Shown here one piece after another: positions 15,481 to 22,966 of a stretch of 32,217 nucleotides of DNA. The stretch covers positions 1 to 32,217 of the forward strand of contig CAJXWT010000017.1 in assembly GCA_913062595.1 (NCBI GenBank), written 5' to 3'. Position 1 is the first letter of the stretch. Each line of letters starts with the position of its first letter. The notes under the pieces were generated by a model that was not told the origin of the DNA, did not search any database, and saw only the letters and a list, made by a program, of their open reading frames with translations. The position numbers and the translations under genes were made by a program. The stretch is from an uncultured Fidelibacterota bacterium. GTDB taxonomy: Bacteria; Fidelibacterota; Marinisomatia; Marinisomatales; TCS55.

Positions 15481-16415
15481 CTAACATAATCCGTAAACAA
15501 AGAACCATTAGTGGACCTGCATCATGTACTGGCGTAGGGTTGCATACAGGTGTTGAGAGTACTATTACTTTTAAACCTGCGCCTGAGAACTATGGTATCC
15601 AATTTTCAAGAACGGACATTAATGGTAGTCCTGAAATAAGAGCTGACATTGAACATGTAGTAGATATTTCCCGTGGTACAACCATTGGGCAAAACGGTGT
15701 GAGGATTCATACAGTTGAACATGCCTTGGCTGCAGTATCAGGTTTGCGAATTGACAATGTTCTAATTGAATTAACGGGTAAAGAAGCGCCTGTTATGGAC
15801 GGCAGTGCCAAAGATTTCGTTGAGGCATTACAGTCTGTGAAATTCGTCGAACAAAGTGAAGATCGAAACGTCTTGGAGATCAGAAAACCTGTTGTTTATT
15901 CTGATCCAGATAAAGAGATAGATATCCACGTAGTGCCTGCGGATCGTTTTAGGGTTACATTTCTTGTTGAGTATCCTTTACCTGCACTGGGGACACAATA
16001 CGAAGCGATTTATAATATGGAAGAAGACTTTGCTCGTGATGTGGCACCGGCAAGGACTTTTTGTTTTTTGAGTGAAGTAGAAGAGTTAAGAGAACAGGGA
16101 TTGATAAAGGGCGGCAGTCTGGCGAATGCGGTTGTAATCGTAGATAAAAAAATAGAGGATGGTGAGATTGATCACCTTCGCGATTTATTTGGAATCGAAG
16201 AGAAAGTATTCCAAGGTGCTAACGGTATTCTCAATGGTAAAGTATTGCGTTTTCACAATGAACCTGTCCGACATAAAACCCTGGATTTAATTGGCGATCT
16301 AGCCTTACTAGGCATATCTATAAAAGGTCACGTAACTGCTGCGCGCAGTGGGCATGCTAGTAATGTAGAATTCGTGAAAATGATCCGGAAAGAATATAGC
16401 GACCAATTAGACTGA
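15477..16415 (+). CDS. lpxC: UDP-3-O-acyl-N-acetylglucosamine deacetylase LpxC
   Basis: The committed zinc-dependent deacetylation of lipid A synthesis. In this 312-aa protein the zinc ligands His82 (HTVEH), His266 and Asp270 (RHKTLDLIGD) are present, with catalytic Glu81 and the general-acid His293 (RSGHASN). Length matches stand-alone LpxC. In many Bacteroidetes-like genomes LpxC is fused to FabZ; here the chain ends at 16415 and fabZ starts 16 bases later in a different frame, so the genes are separate. The ATG at 15477 overlaps the lpxD stop (ATGA). Confidence 0.96.
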   Translation: MTNIIRKQRTISGPASCTGVGLHTGVESTITFKPAPENYGIQFSRTDINGSPEIRADIEHVVDISRGTTIGQNGVRIHTVEHALAAVSGLRIDNVLIELTGKEAPVMDGSAKDFVEALQSVKFVEQSEDRNVLEIRKPVVYSDPDKEIDIHVVPADRFRVTFLVEYPLPALGTQYEAIYNMEEDFARDVAPARTFCFLSEVEELREQGLIKGGSLANAVVIVDKKIEDGEIDHLRDLFGIEEKVFQGANGILNGKVLRFHNEPVRHKTLDLIGDLALLGISIKGHVTAARSGHASNVEFVKMIRKEYSDQLD

Positions 16416-16431
16416 AATTCGGGTTTAGATT

Positions 16432-16887
16432 GTGAACACCAGATCGCAATTTGAAATCCAGGATATTATGAAAATCCTCCCCCATCGGTATCCAATGATA
16501 CTTATTGATCGTATCACGGAGATTACTGAAGGTGTAGGTCTTACAGCAATTAAGAATGTTACTATCAATGAGCCTTATTTTGTAGGACATTTCCCGGGTC
16601 AACCTGTTATGCCGGCCGTATTAATTTTGGAGAGTATGGCACAGGCCGGTGCATTTCTTGTATTAAATACTGTACCCGATCCATTGCAAAAGAATATGTT
16701 ATTTTCCTCAATAAGTGATTCAAAATTTCGAATCCCGATTATACCCGGTGACCAAGTAGAGATAAAAATGCAACTAATAAAAATTCGCCTAGGCGCTGTA
16801 AAACTCCGTGGTGAAGCATATGTTTCTGGAAAAATAGTTGCGGAGGCCAATTTAATGGCCAACATTGTAAATAGAGCAGGAGCCTAA
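16432..16887 (+). CDS. fabZ: 3-hydroxyacyl-ACP dehydratase FabZ
   Basis: Dehydrates 3-hydroxyacyl-ACP in fatty acid elongation and competes with LpxA/LpxD for the same substrate. The 151-aa hot-dog-fold protein has ILPHRYPMILIDR, then catalytic His53 in GHFPGQPVMP and Glu67 in LESMAQ. The usual MPGVL is MPAVL here, a mild deviation. The start is the GTG at 16432. The last codons contain the AGGAG that appears to serve lpxA, so the two are coupled. Confidence 0.95.
   Translation: MNTRSQFEIQDIMKILPHRYPMILIDRITEITEGVGLTAIKNVTINEPYFVGHFPGQPVMPAVLILESMAQAGAFLVLNTVPDPLQKNMLFSSISDSKFRIPIIPGDQVEIKMQLIKIRLGAVKLRGEAYVSGKIVAEANLMANIVNRAGA
16878..16882 (+). promoter_or_regulatory. Shine-Dalgarno site deciding the unusual lpxA start
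   Basis: AGGAG lies inside the last fabZ codons, six bases before the ATA codon at 16889. Spacing is ideal for initiation at ATA, and no ATG, GTG or TTG lies in the lpxA frame between the upstream stop (16868-16870) and 17102. Confidence 0.6.
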
Positions 16888-16888
16888 T

Positions 16889-17662
16889 ATAACCACACCT
16901 ATTGATCCTACTGCCCAAGTCAGTGGTGATGCAAAACTTGGCAATAAAGTAACCATTGGAGCGTATACGGTTATAGAAGCTGGTGTAACTATTGGTGATG
17001 ATTCATCGGTTGGAAATTTCAATACTATTTGCACCGGCACTATCATTGGCGAGAATTGTACAATATTTCACAATTGCAGTATTGGTGAAATACCGCAGGA
17101 TTTGAAATACAAAGGTGAGCAAACTAGGACTACAATAGGCAGTAATGTAATAGTAAGGGAAAATGTAACTATTAATCGTGGTACAGCAGCTCATGGTACG
17201 ACAACAATTGGTAACAATGTGCTGTTAATGGCAGCTACCCATGTGGCTCATGATTGTACTATTAGTGATAATGTGATCATGGCTAATATGGCAACCTTAG
17301 GTGGCCATGTGGAAATTAAAGAATATGCTTCCTTGGGAGGTGGTGTGCTTGTGCATCAATTTTGTAGAATTGGAGCCCATGTATTCATCGGTGGCGGTTT
17401 TCGTGCGGTTCAAGATGTACCGCCGTTCATCCTAGCCGCAGGTGAACCGTTACGCTATGGCGGTATCAATTCAATTGGCCTTAAGAGGCGAGGTTTTTCA
17501 CCAGAAGCACTGACAAACATCAAAAAGGCATATCGTAAATATTTTCGTTCAGATTTACCCAGATCAAGTGCGTTGGAAGAAATGAAAAACGAAATGGCAA
17601 ACTCAGCGGAAATTGAAGAAATTATTAATTTTATTGACACAAGCGAACGTGGCATTATCTAG
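16889..17662 (+). CDS. lpxA: UDP-N-acetylglucosamine acyltransferase LpxA with a non-canonical ATA start
   Basis: The first lipid A step: transfers a 3-hydroxyacyl chain from ACP to UDP-GlcNAc. Read from ATA at 16889 the protein is 257 aa, close to the 262 of E. coli. It begins TTPIDPTAQVSGDAKLG, matching the normal LpxA N-terminus, and has the complete beta-helix, catalytic His121 in THVAHDC, and the C-terminal helices with LKRRGFSPE. The first canonical start in frame (TTG 17102) would remove about 71 residues of the beta-helix, including the UDP-GlcNAc-side coils. An AGGAG is correctly placed for the ATA. Alternatives are ATT at 16901 or a sequencing error ATG to ATA. lpxB does not follow. 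Confidence 0.9.
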   Translation: MTTPIDPTAQVSGDAKLGNKVTIGAYTVIEAGVTIGDDSSVGNFNTICTGTIIGENCTIFHNCSIGEIPQDLKYKGEQTRTTIGSNVIVRENVTINRGTAAHGTTTIGNNVLLMAATHVAHDCTISDNVIMANMATLGGHVEIKEYASLGGGVLVHQFCRIGAHVFIGGGFRAVQDVPPFILAAGEPLRYGGINSIGLKRRGFSPEALTNIKKAYRKYFRSDLPRSSALEEMKNEMANSAEIEEIINFIDTSERGII

Positions 17663-17683
17663 TATTTTTTATGTGTAGATTGT

Positions 17684-18394
17684 ATGAAACGATTTATAAC
17701 AATACTTTTTATTATATCTCAATATTTATTGGGCCAGTTTCCTTCATATGATCTTTCAGCAGTTCCCGGGAGTAATTTCGTAGCTGCAGTTGAGCCACTG
17801 GTACGAAGCACATCTTTTTCATTAGGGTATCATCAATTATCAGAGCCCGATTTAACCAGGCGTTTTTCTGTAAGTGTTAGTACCGCAGTCGGCAATGATT
17901 TAACAGGCCGCTCATTTTCGGGAAATTCAATTATTGGACTACCGATAATTCACGGGGCATTACTGATAACAGAAAACCTAAAAATAAATGGAATTTTTGG
18001 CGGATTTACATCTGATAATGATGTTTTAGAATATTCTGGTTATGGTTTTTCGCTATCCCTATCTGAAGATGATACATCACAATGGGTGGCTGACTTGAGT
18101 GTGGCGAAAATGGACGGGCCACGGCATCTGCATTGTAGAACAGTAGATGTATCAATATCCAAAGCTAGCCTATTCAAAACATTTCCATTCTATTTTGGGT
18201 TTGGAAATAATCAGTATACGAGCAGAATATTTCATCTAGGTGATGGAGAAATACCAGAAAAAATTTCTGGTTCAGCGAATTATATGTTACTAGGTAAGAT
18301 TATTTCATTTTCTAGCTGGAGTATTGGGACACAGGCACGTATCAATAATAAATTAACTCAATTTTCTTTAAGTTTACATAAATCCTTCAATTAA
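17684..18394 (+). CDS. Exported protein of unknown function, possibly beta-rich outer membrane protein
   Basis: I do not recognise it. The 236-aa protein has a clear signal peptide (MKRFITILFIISQYLLGQ, cleavage near residue 18). The rest is low in charge, rich in Ser, Gly and aromatic residues, with alternating hydrophobic patterns (FGGFTSDNDV, GYGFSLSLSED, FPFYFGFGNNQYTS) typical of beta strands. It ends LSLHKSFN rather than in Phe. It could be a small beta-barrel or a periplasmic beta protein. It sits between lpxA and dxr, with 21 bases upstream and 2 bases downstream, so it belongs to the operon and probably works in outer-membrane assembly or as an assembled product. Confidence 0.8.
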   Translation: MKRFITILFIISQYLLGQFPSYDLSAVPGSNFVAAVEPLVRSTSFSLGYHQLSEPDLTRRFSVSVSTAVGNDLTGRSFSGNSIIGLPIIHGALLITENLKINGIFGGFTSDNDVLEYSGYGFSLSLSEDDTSQWVADLSVAKMDGPRHLHCRTVDVSISKASLFKTFPFYFGFGNNQYTSRIFHLGDGEIPEKISGSANYMLLGKIISFSSWSIGTQARINNKLTQFSLSLHKSFN

Positions 18395-18396
18395 GT

Positions 18397-19551
18397 ATGG
18401 CAAAACGAATTTCAATACTTGGATCTACAGGGTCAATTGGCGTGAATACGTTAAATGTTATTGATCAACTCGATGAAGATTTAGAGGTCGTATATCTTTC
18501 TGCTTATCAAAACAGTAAAAAGATTATTGAGCAAGCGAAAAAGTACCGACCACAAGCTGTGGCTGTTATTAATGACTCATCCGCCGTGGATGTTAAAGAT
18601 GGATTAGCTGGAGAAAGTATAGATGTCTTAATGGGACGAGAAGGCTTGTTGGAAATATCACAAAGGGATGATGTGGATCTACTGATGAACGGACTTGTTG
18701 GATCTTCAGGTATGGAGCCAACTTTGAATGCAGTTAAAGCTGGAGTAGATGTTGCCTTAAGCAACAAAGAAAGTCTGGTAATGGCTGGTGACATTATTAA
18801 TAAAACAAAAGAAAAAACTGGTGCGAGAATATATCCTGTAGATAGTGAACATTCGGCCATATGGCAGTGCCTTACTGGCGAAAAACTTGAAGATGTTCGC
18901 AGGATTATCTTGACAGGTAGCGGTGGTCCATTTCGAACAAGAGATTTGAAAACATTTTTTGATATCACAGTAAATGAAGCCTTGAATCACCCCAATTGGA
19001 ATATGGGGCATAAAATCACGATTGACTCAGCAACAATGATGAATAAGGGTTTAGAAGTGATTGAAGCGCATTGGCTATTTAATTTTTCTGCGGATCAGAT
19101 TGATATTATTGTTCATCCCCAATCTATCATTCATTCAATGGTTGAATTCAAAGACAGTTCTGTGAAAGCGCAAATGGGGGTACCAGATATGAAAGTACCA
19201 ATTCAATACGCCTTGACTTATCCACATCATGCAGCAGCAACTTGGGATGAACTTGATTTAGTGCAGGTTGGACAATTGACATTTGAAGAAAAAGACCTGG
19301 ATCGCTTTCCTTGCATTGGATTAGCATATGAAGCTTTGCGTTCTGGAGGAACCACCACAGCTGTTCTCAATGTTGCCAATGATAATGCTGTTTATAATTT
19401 CCTGGAGGATAGAATTAAATTTACCGATATTCCTCGGCTTATTGAAGAAACATGTGCAGCCCATGATTGGATCGAACATCCAAATTTGGAAGAATTATTA
19501 AAATTGGAACTTTGGGCAACAGAGTTTGTAAGGAACGCTGTAGAAGCATAA
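18397..19551 (+). CDS. dxr: 1-deoxy-D-xylulose 5-phosphate reductoisomerase
   Basis: The second step of the MEP isoprenoid pathway, supplying precursors for UppS. The 384-aa protein has NADPH-binding GSTGSIG (9-15), SNKESLVMAGD (122-132), metal ligands Asp149 and Glu151 in PVDSEHSAIWQ, GSGGPFR, and MNKGLEVIEAHWLF with metal ligand Glu220, then the flexible-loop region HPQSIIHSMVEF and the C-terminal helical domain. The ATG at 18397 lies two bases after the preceding stop, so translation is coupled. Confidence 0.96.
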   Translation: MAKRISILGSTGSIGVNTLNVIDQLDEDLEVVYLSAYQNSKKIIEQAKKYRPQAVAVINDSSAVDVKDGLAGESIDVLMGREGLLEISQRDDVDLLMNGLVGSSGMEPTLNAVKAGVDVALSNKESLVMAGDIINKTKEKTGARIYPVDSEHSAIWQCLTGEKLEDVRRIILTGSGGPFRTRDLKTFFDITVNEALNHPNWNMGHKITIDSATMMNKGLEVIEAHWLFNFSADQIDIIVHPQSIIHSMVEFKDSSVKAQMGVPDMKVPIQYALTYPHHAAATWDELDLVQVGQLTFEEKDLDRFPCIGLAYEALRSGGTTTAVLNVANDNAVYNFLEDRIKFTDIPRLIEETCAAHDWIEHPNLEELLKLELWATEFVRNAVEA

Positions 19552-19569
19552 AACCAAGGATATACATTT

Positions 19570-20745
19570 ATGACTACAATTTTGGCATTTATAATCGTTC
19601 TGGGAGTAATTGTGATGGTCCACGAGTTGGGTCATTTTTTTGCAGCCCGCTCCGTTGGTGTTCGGGTGGACAGATTTTCGATTGGATTTCCTCCTCGAAT
19701 AATGACAATGACATCAGTGCCGAATGGTTTCGAATTTAAATTATTTTTTTATAGAAAAGATCAAGATGGAAAAATATCATGGGGACCTATAAATAGCTGG
19801 GTTGTAAAAAAGCCTGGCCGCACTGGTAGCGGTACAGAATATTGTTTTGCGATAATTCCATTGGGTGGGTACGTAAAGATGGCCGGGATGATTGATGAAA
19901 GCATGGATGGAACAATCAAAAATAAGCCATATGAACTCATGAGTAAACCTGTCTGGGCACAGATCTGGGTAATGAGTGCCGGGGTAATTATGAATATTTT
20001 ATTGGCATTTATCATTTTTACTGGTGTGGTCTGGGATCAGGGTATACCAATACCAAAAGATGACCCGGTAATTCATAGCCTAATAAATGATATGCCTGCA
20101 AAAAATATGGGGTTATTGCCTGGCGACAGGATTCTTTCAGTTGATGATGTTCAAATCTCAACATGGACGGAATTATCAACTACTATTCATGCAATGCCCA
20201 ATACTCCAATCACCCTCATCTATCAAAGAGATGGTGTTGAATATAAACAATCAATTACTACAAGTTTTCAGATACAACCTATCAATGGTAGGCTGGATAC
20301 GCTTGGTGTAATTGGTATAGCGCCGGAATTTACTTATAGACCAATTGGGTTTTTAGAGGCCACCAAAATAGGTGCTAGTTCAACTATAGGAGCGCTTGGA
20401 TTAGTTGTTTTATCCGTCAGGTTGCTAATTTCCGGTGAAGCATCGATAAGTGATTTAGGTGGCCCAATATTAATTGCTCAAATAGCGGGTGAAACGGCCC
20501 GTGCAGGATTGGTATCATTACTCACATTTATGGCAATCATAAGTTGTAATCTGGCATTTATCAATTTCCTGCCTGTTCCAGGGCTGGATGGTGGTCACGT
20601 GTTTATTATTTTAGCTGAATCATTGCTGCGCCGCAAATTTACACTAAAGACGAGGATGATTATTCAACAGGTCGGCATGGCATTTTTACTACTATTAATG
20701 GCTACAGTAATGATTAATGATATTGGCCGACTTTTTACAAATTAA
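19570..20745 (+). CDS. rseP: Site-2 intramembrane zinc metalloprotease RseP
   Basis: Cleaves anti-sigma factors and leftover signal peptides inside the inner membrane. The 391-aa protein has HELGH (His18, Glu19, His22) in the first helix, IPLGGYVKMAGM after it, one PDZ domain (about 165-230; GLLPGDRILSVDD) and the second active-site motif LPVPGLDGGH with Asp340. E. coli RseP has two PDZ domains. About 40 residues (50-90), including FKLFFYRKDQDG and KKPGRTGSG, are inserted between GFPPRI and the IPLGGYVKM block compared with usual members. It ends the envelope operon and overlaps the convergent DUF3108 gene by 11 bases. Confidence 0.94.
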   Translation: MTTILAFIIVLGVIVMVHELGHFFAARSVGVRVDRFSIGFPPRIMTMTSVPNGFEFKLFFYRKDQDGKISWGPINSWVVKKPGRTGSGTEYCFAIIPLGGYVKMAGMIDESMDGTIKNKPYELMSKPVWAQIWVMSAGVIMNILLAFIIFTGVVWDQGIPIPKDDPVIHSLINDMPAKNMGLLPGDRILSVDDVQISTWTELSTTIHAMPNTPITLIYQRDGVEYKQSITTSFQIQPINGRLDTLGVIGIAPEFTYRPIGFLEATKIGASSTIGALGLVVLSVRLLISGEASISDLGGPILIAQIAGETARAGLVSLLTFMAIISCNLAFINFLPVPGLDGGHVFIILAESLLRRKFTLKTRMIIQQVGMAFLLLLMATVMINDIGRLFTN

Positions 20746-21448
20746 TATCTTTTAGTTTTAGCAACATAGAACCGTATTTCAGTTTGATCCTGATCTGAAT
20801 AGGTAATCTATTTTTATCATCGCTGAACCAAATCATCATATCACCTTTATTTTTCAGCAATGTGGTTCCTTCACGAAATGGCTTTACAACCAGGCATGGG
20901 AATGTACCAGCCATAGTATTAATTGTTTCTTTGGTTTTTGTAATTATCTGGAATGGAGTGATCTTTTTTCCATCGAATGCCGTGAAATTAATTGTTTCAC
21001 CGATGATAAGTGGTATCGTGCGCAGAAAATAAAATAAAGAGTATGAATCGTGTAAAAATTGATCAATTATGATCGTATCGCCGTTTGTTATGGCAATCGA
21101 TTGATCATAATCTATAATTGTATATAAATCTTTTTTATAATTACCCTCACGAATCTTTTTTGTCAATTTTCTAGTGTACAAATATTTTGAATCCAGCCAT
21201 GTATCAATCTGATCATTAATAGCGTAGATTGCGCTAAGCGGGAAGGTGGTTTTGGCGATAAATCGGATATGTAATTGATGGTAGTTATCCACCTCGGCAT
21301 CATTGACTACTTCCAACGATGCTTGGCCTGCTGTGATCCCTGTAAATGATACATTATAGGTCAATCTCTCTCCAACCTGGAAGGGCCATGCTGATTGTCC
21401 ATGCAATATTGTAAATATCGATAGAAAAATAATATGAAAAATTTTCAC
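20735..21448 (-). CDS. DUF3108-like exported protein
   Basis: A 237-aa protein with a signal peptide (MKIFHIIFLSIFTILHGQSA). The mature chain starts FQVGERLTYNVSFTGITAGQASLEV, the characteristic opening of DUF3108 proteins, and continues as a beta-rich periplasmic domain with the conserved DxID, YDQS, DSYSLFYFLR and MIWFSDD segments. Function is unproven in the family. Its start codon shares one base with the stop of tsaC upstream, so it is the third gene of the lpxL-tsaC unit. Its tail overlaps rseP on the other strand. Confidence 0.78.
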   Translation of the reverse strand: MKIFHIIFLSIFTILHGQSAWPFQVGERLTYNVSFTGITAGQASLEVVNDAEVDNYHQLHIRFIAKTTFPLSAIYAINDQIDTWLDSKYLYTRKLTKKIREGNYKKDLYTIIDYDQSIAITNGDTIIIDQFLHDSYSLFYFLRTIPLIIGETINFTAFDGKKITPFQIITKTKETINTMAGTFPCLVVKPFREGTTLLKNKGDMMIWFSDDKNRLPIQIRIKLKYGSMLLKLKDINL

Positions 21449-22020
21449 TAACGGATCTTCTTCAATCGATTGTTATGGGCCACATAAATCGTCGATCCTT
21501 CGGAGGGTGGTAAAATACCAGCATCAATAATTAGATCGATTTTAGTACCAAATTCCTGATTGATCATTGTTGGATTATTTAAGGGTTTATTCCCATGGCG
21601 ATTCACGCTGGATGATGTAATGGGATAGCCTATTTTGGCTACAAGGTCTGGGCCAAATGGGTGGGTTGGGATTCGAATACCTATTGTATTATCAGGTCCC
21701 AGTATCGAACCATGAATTATACCTTCTACTGCAGGAAGTATAAATGTTGTTTTATCCCCAATTTTTTTAGCAACTAAATCAACATCTTCGTTTGAAAGTC
21801 TGGTCCATGATAGCAATTGTTCAAAATCAGCCGCAACAACACTCATGGGGCTATTTCGCCCTTTGATTTTATTTATTTTATTGATCGCGTCTTTATTTCT
21901 GGCATCAACACCAAAACCATATAGCGTATCCGTAGGATAAACGATTATTCCACCACGATCTAATACTTCCGCAGAATCATCTAAAATGTTAGTGTCATCT
22001 ATACTTAAATGTTTTGTCAT
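21448..22020 (-). CDS. L-threonylcarbamoyladenylate synthase (TsaC/Sua5/YrdC)
   Basis: Makes threonylcarbamoyl-AMP from threonine, bicarbonate and ATP for the t6A37 modification of ANN-decoding tRNAs. The 190-aa YrdC-fold protein has GGIIVYPTDTLYGFGVDA, the KGR-type motif IKGRNSPMSV, IGIRIPTHP, ITSSSVNRHG and the closing GSTIYV motif. No C-terminal Sua5 domain is present, so it is the short TsaC form. The ATG at 22020 overlaps the lpxL stop by four bases. Confidence 0.92.
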   Translation of the reverse strand: MTKHLSIDDTNILDDSAEVLDRGGIIVYPTDTLYGFGVDARNKDAINKINKIKGRNSPMSVVAADFEQLLSWTRLSNEDVDLVAKKIGDKTTFILPAVEGIIHGSILGPDNTIGIRIPTHPFGPDLVAKIGYPITSSSVNRHGNKPLNNPTMINQEFGTKIDLIIDAGILPPSEGSTIYVAHNNRLKKIR

Positions 22021-22889
22021 GTTGATTCCGTTTGTGGTGATTTCGTTTTCCAGCGACGATGAAACCAGAAATATTGTTCAGGGTAATTTGTGATTATTTT
22101 TTCCAGCATCAATGTAAAGGATTGCGTTATAGTTTCAATATTTGAATTTGAGTCGGCTGGAACCGGTAATATATCTAACACATGGTTATTTGGTTTTTCC
22201 AAGTGGCAAGTAACAAATATCAGGGGGGATCCACATTCCAAGTGGAAACGTGCAGCGCCTTTTGGCGTAGAGGCAGGTAGGCTAAAGAATTTTACAAATA
22301 TACCTCGTTTTTTTGCATCCTGATCACTAGCTAAAGTCAAAATACGATTGCTTGCTAACGCCTCATACATGAATTCAAGTGAAGATTTTCGAGGAATCAT
22401 CTTTATCCAGGCATTTTCCCGTAGTTGATTTACAAATATATCCGCGCCGGAATTTTTTTGCTTTTGTCCAACAGCCAGCATTGAATACCGGTTTAGACCA
22501 AACCATGCTAGCATGATTTCCCATACACCAAAATGTCCTGTGACAAGAATTACCCCCCTTTTTTTGGCGAGCGCTTCATCCAGATACTCTTTCCCGTTTA
22601 CGGTAATATCTGCATTTTGAAAACTCCTTGGGAATGATAAGAATTGCATGGTGTTGCGAATGAAAAATATATAACTATTTTTTAAGATCAATTCTCTCCG
22701 CGTTTCAGAATATACAGGAAATGCTATGGCTATGTTCTTTCGAGCCTCCTTTTGCCTGATTACCAGATGATTGTAAAATAGCTGAGCCAGTTTATGAGCG
22801 TACCGATATTGAATAGCTGGAGTCTTTTTCCTTAACCAACCTGAAATCAGGGTTAATGCTGTATATGTGAGACGGTGTTTACGGGTCAT
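22017..22889 (-). CDS. Lipid A biosynthesis acyltransferase (LpxL/HtrB family)
   Basis: Adds a secondary acyl chain to the lipid A precursor at the inner membrane. The 290-aa protein has an N-terminal basic and hydrophobic region, the catalytic HX4E motif GHFGVWEIM (His119, Glu124), SDQDAKKRGIFVKFFSLPASTPKGA and the C-terminal PEQYFWFHRRWKT, all standard for the LpxL/LpxM group. Which position it acylates cannot be told. It is the first gene of a leftward unit and complements the lpx genes of the neighbouring operon. ATG at 22889. Confidence 0.92.
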   Translation of the reverse strand: MTRKHRLTYTALTLISGWLRKKTPAIQYRYAHKLAQLFYNHLVIRQKEARKNIAIAFPVYSETRRELILKNSYIFFIRNTMQFLSFPRSFQNADITVNGKEYLDEALAKKRGVILVTGHFGVWEIMLAWFGLNRYSMLAVGQKQKNSGADIFVNQLRENAWIKMIPRKSSLEFMYEALASNRILTLASDQDAKKRGIFVKFFSLPASTPKGAARFHLECGSPLIFVTCHLEKPNNHVLDILPVPADSNSNIETITQSFTLMLEKIITNYPEQYFWFHRRWKTKSPQTEST

Positions 22890-22966
22890 TAATTGAATTC
22901 TGTGTATCGGTTTTAACAGAATCTAAGGTAATTTCATATTGGTCAATATTTAATTTCCGGGGAATT
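22890..22966. promoter_or_regulatory. Divergent promoter region between lpxL and nfeD
   Basis: A 77-base gap that must serve both directions. It holds a perfect inverted repeat, ATTCTGT (22897-22903) and ACAGAAT (22916-22922), 12 bases apart, and a GGGG-type Shine-Dalgarno before the nfeD GTG. No promoter hexamers are called. Confidence 0.35.

Noticed and set aside
16432-17662. FabZ-LpxA fusion through programmed frameshifting
   Set aside because: FabZ ends at a normal C-terminus with its own stop, no slippery run is visible at the junction, and the lpxA frame has a stop at 16868. A separate start at ATA behind AGGAG explains the data better.
18507-18968. 153-codon open frame on the minus strand within dxr
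   Set aside because: Antisense to the conserved catalytic part of dxr, with no recognisable protein features.
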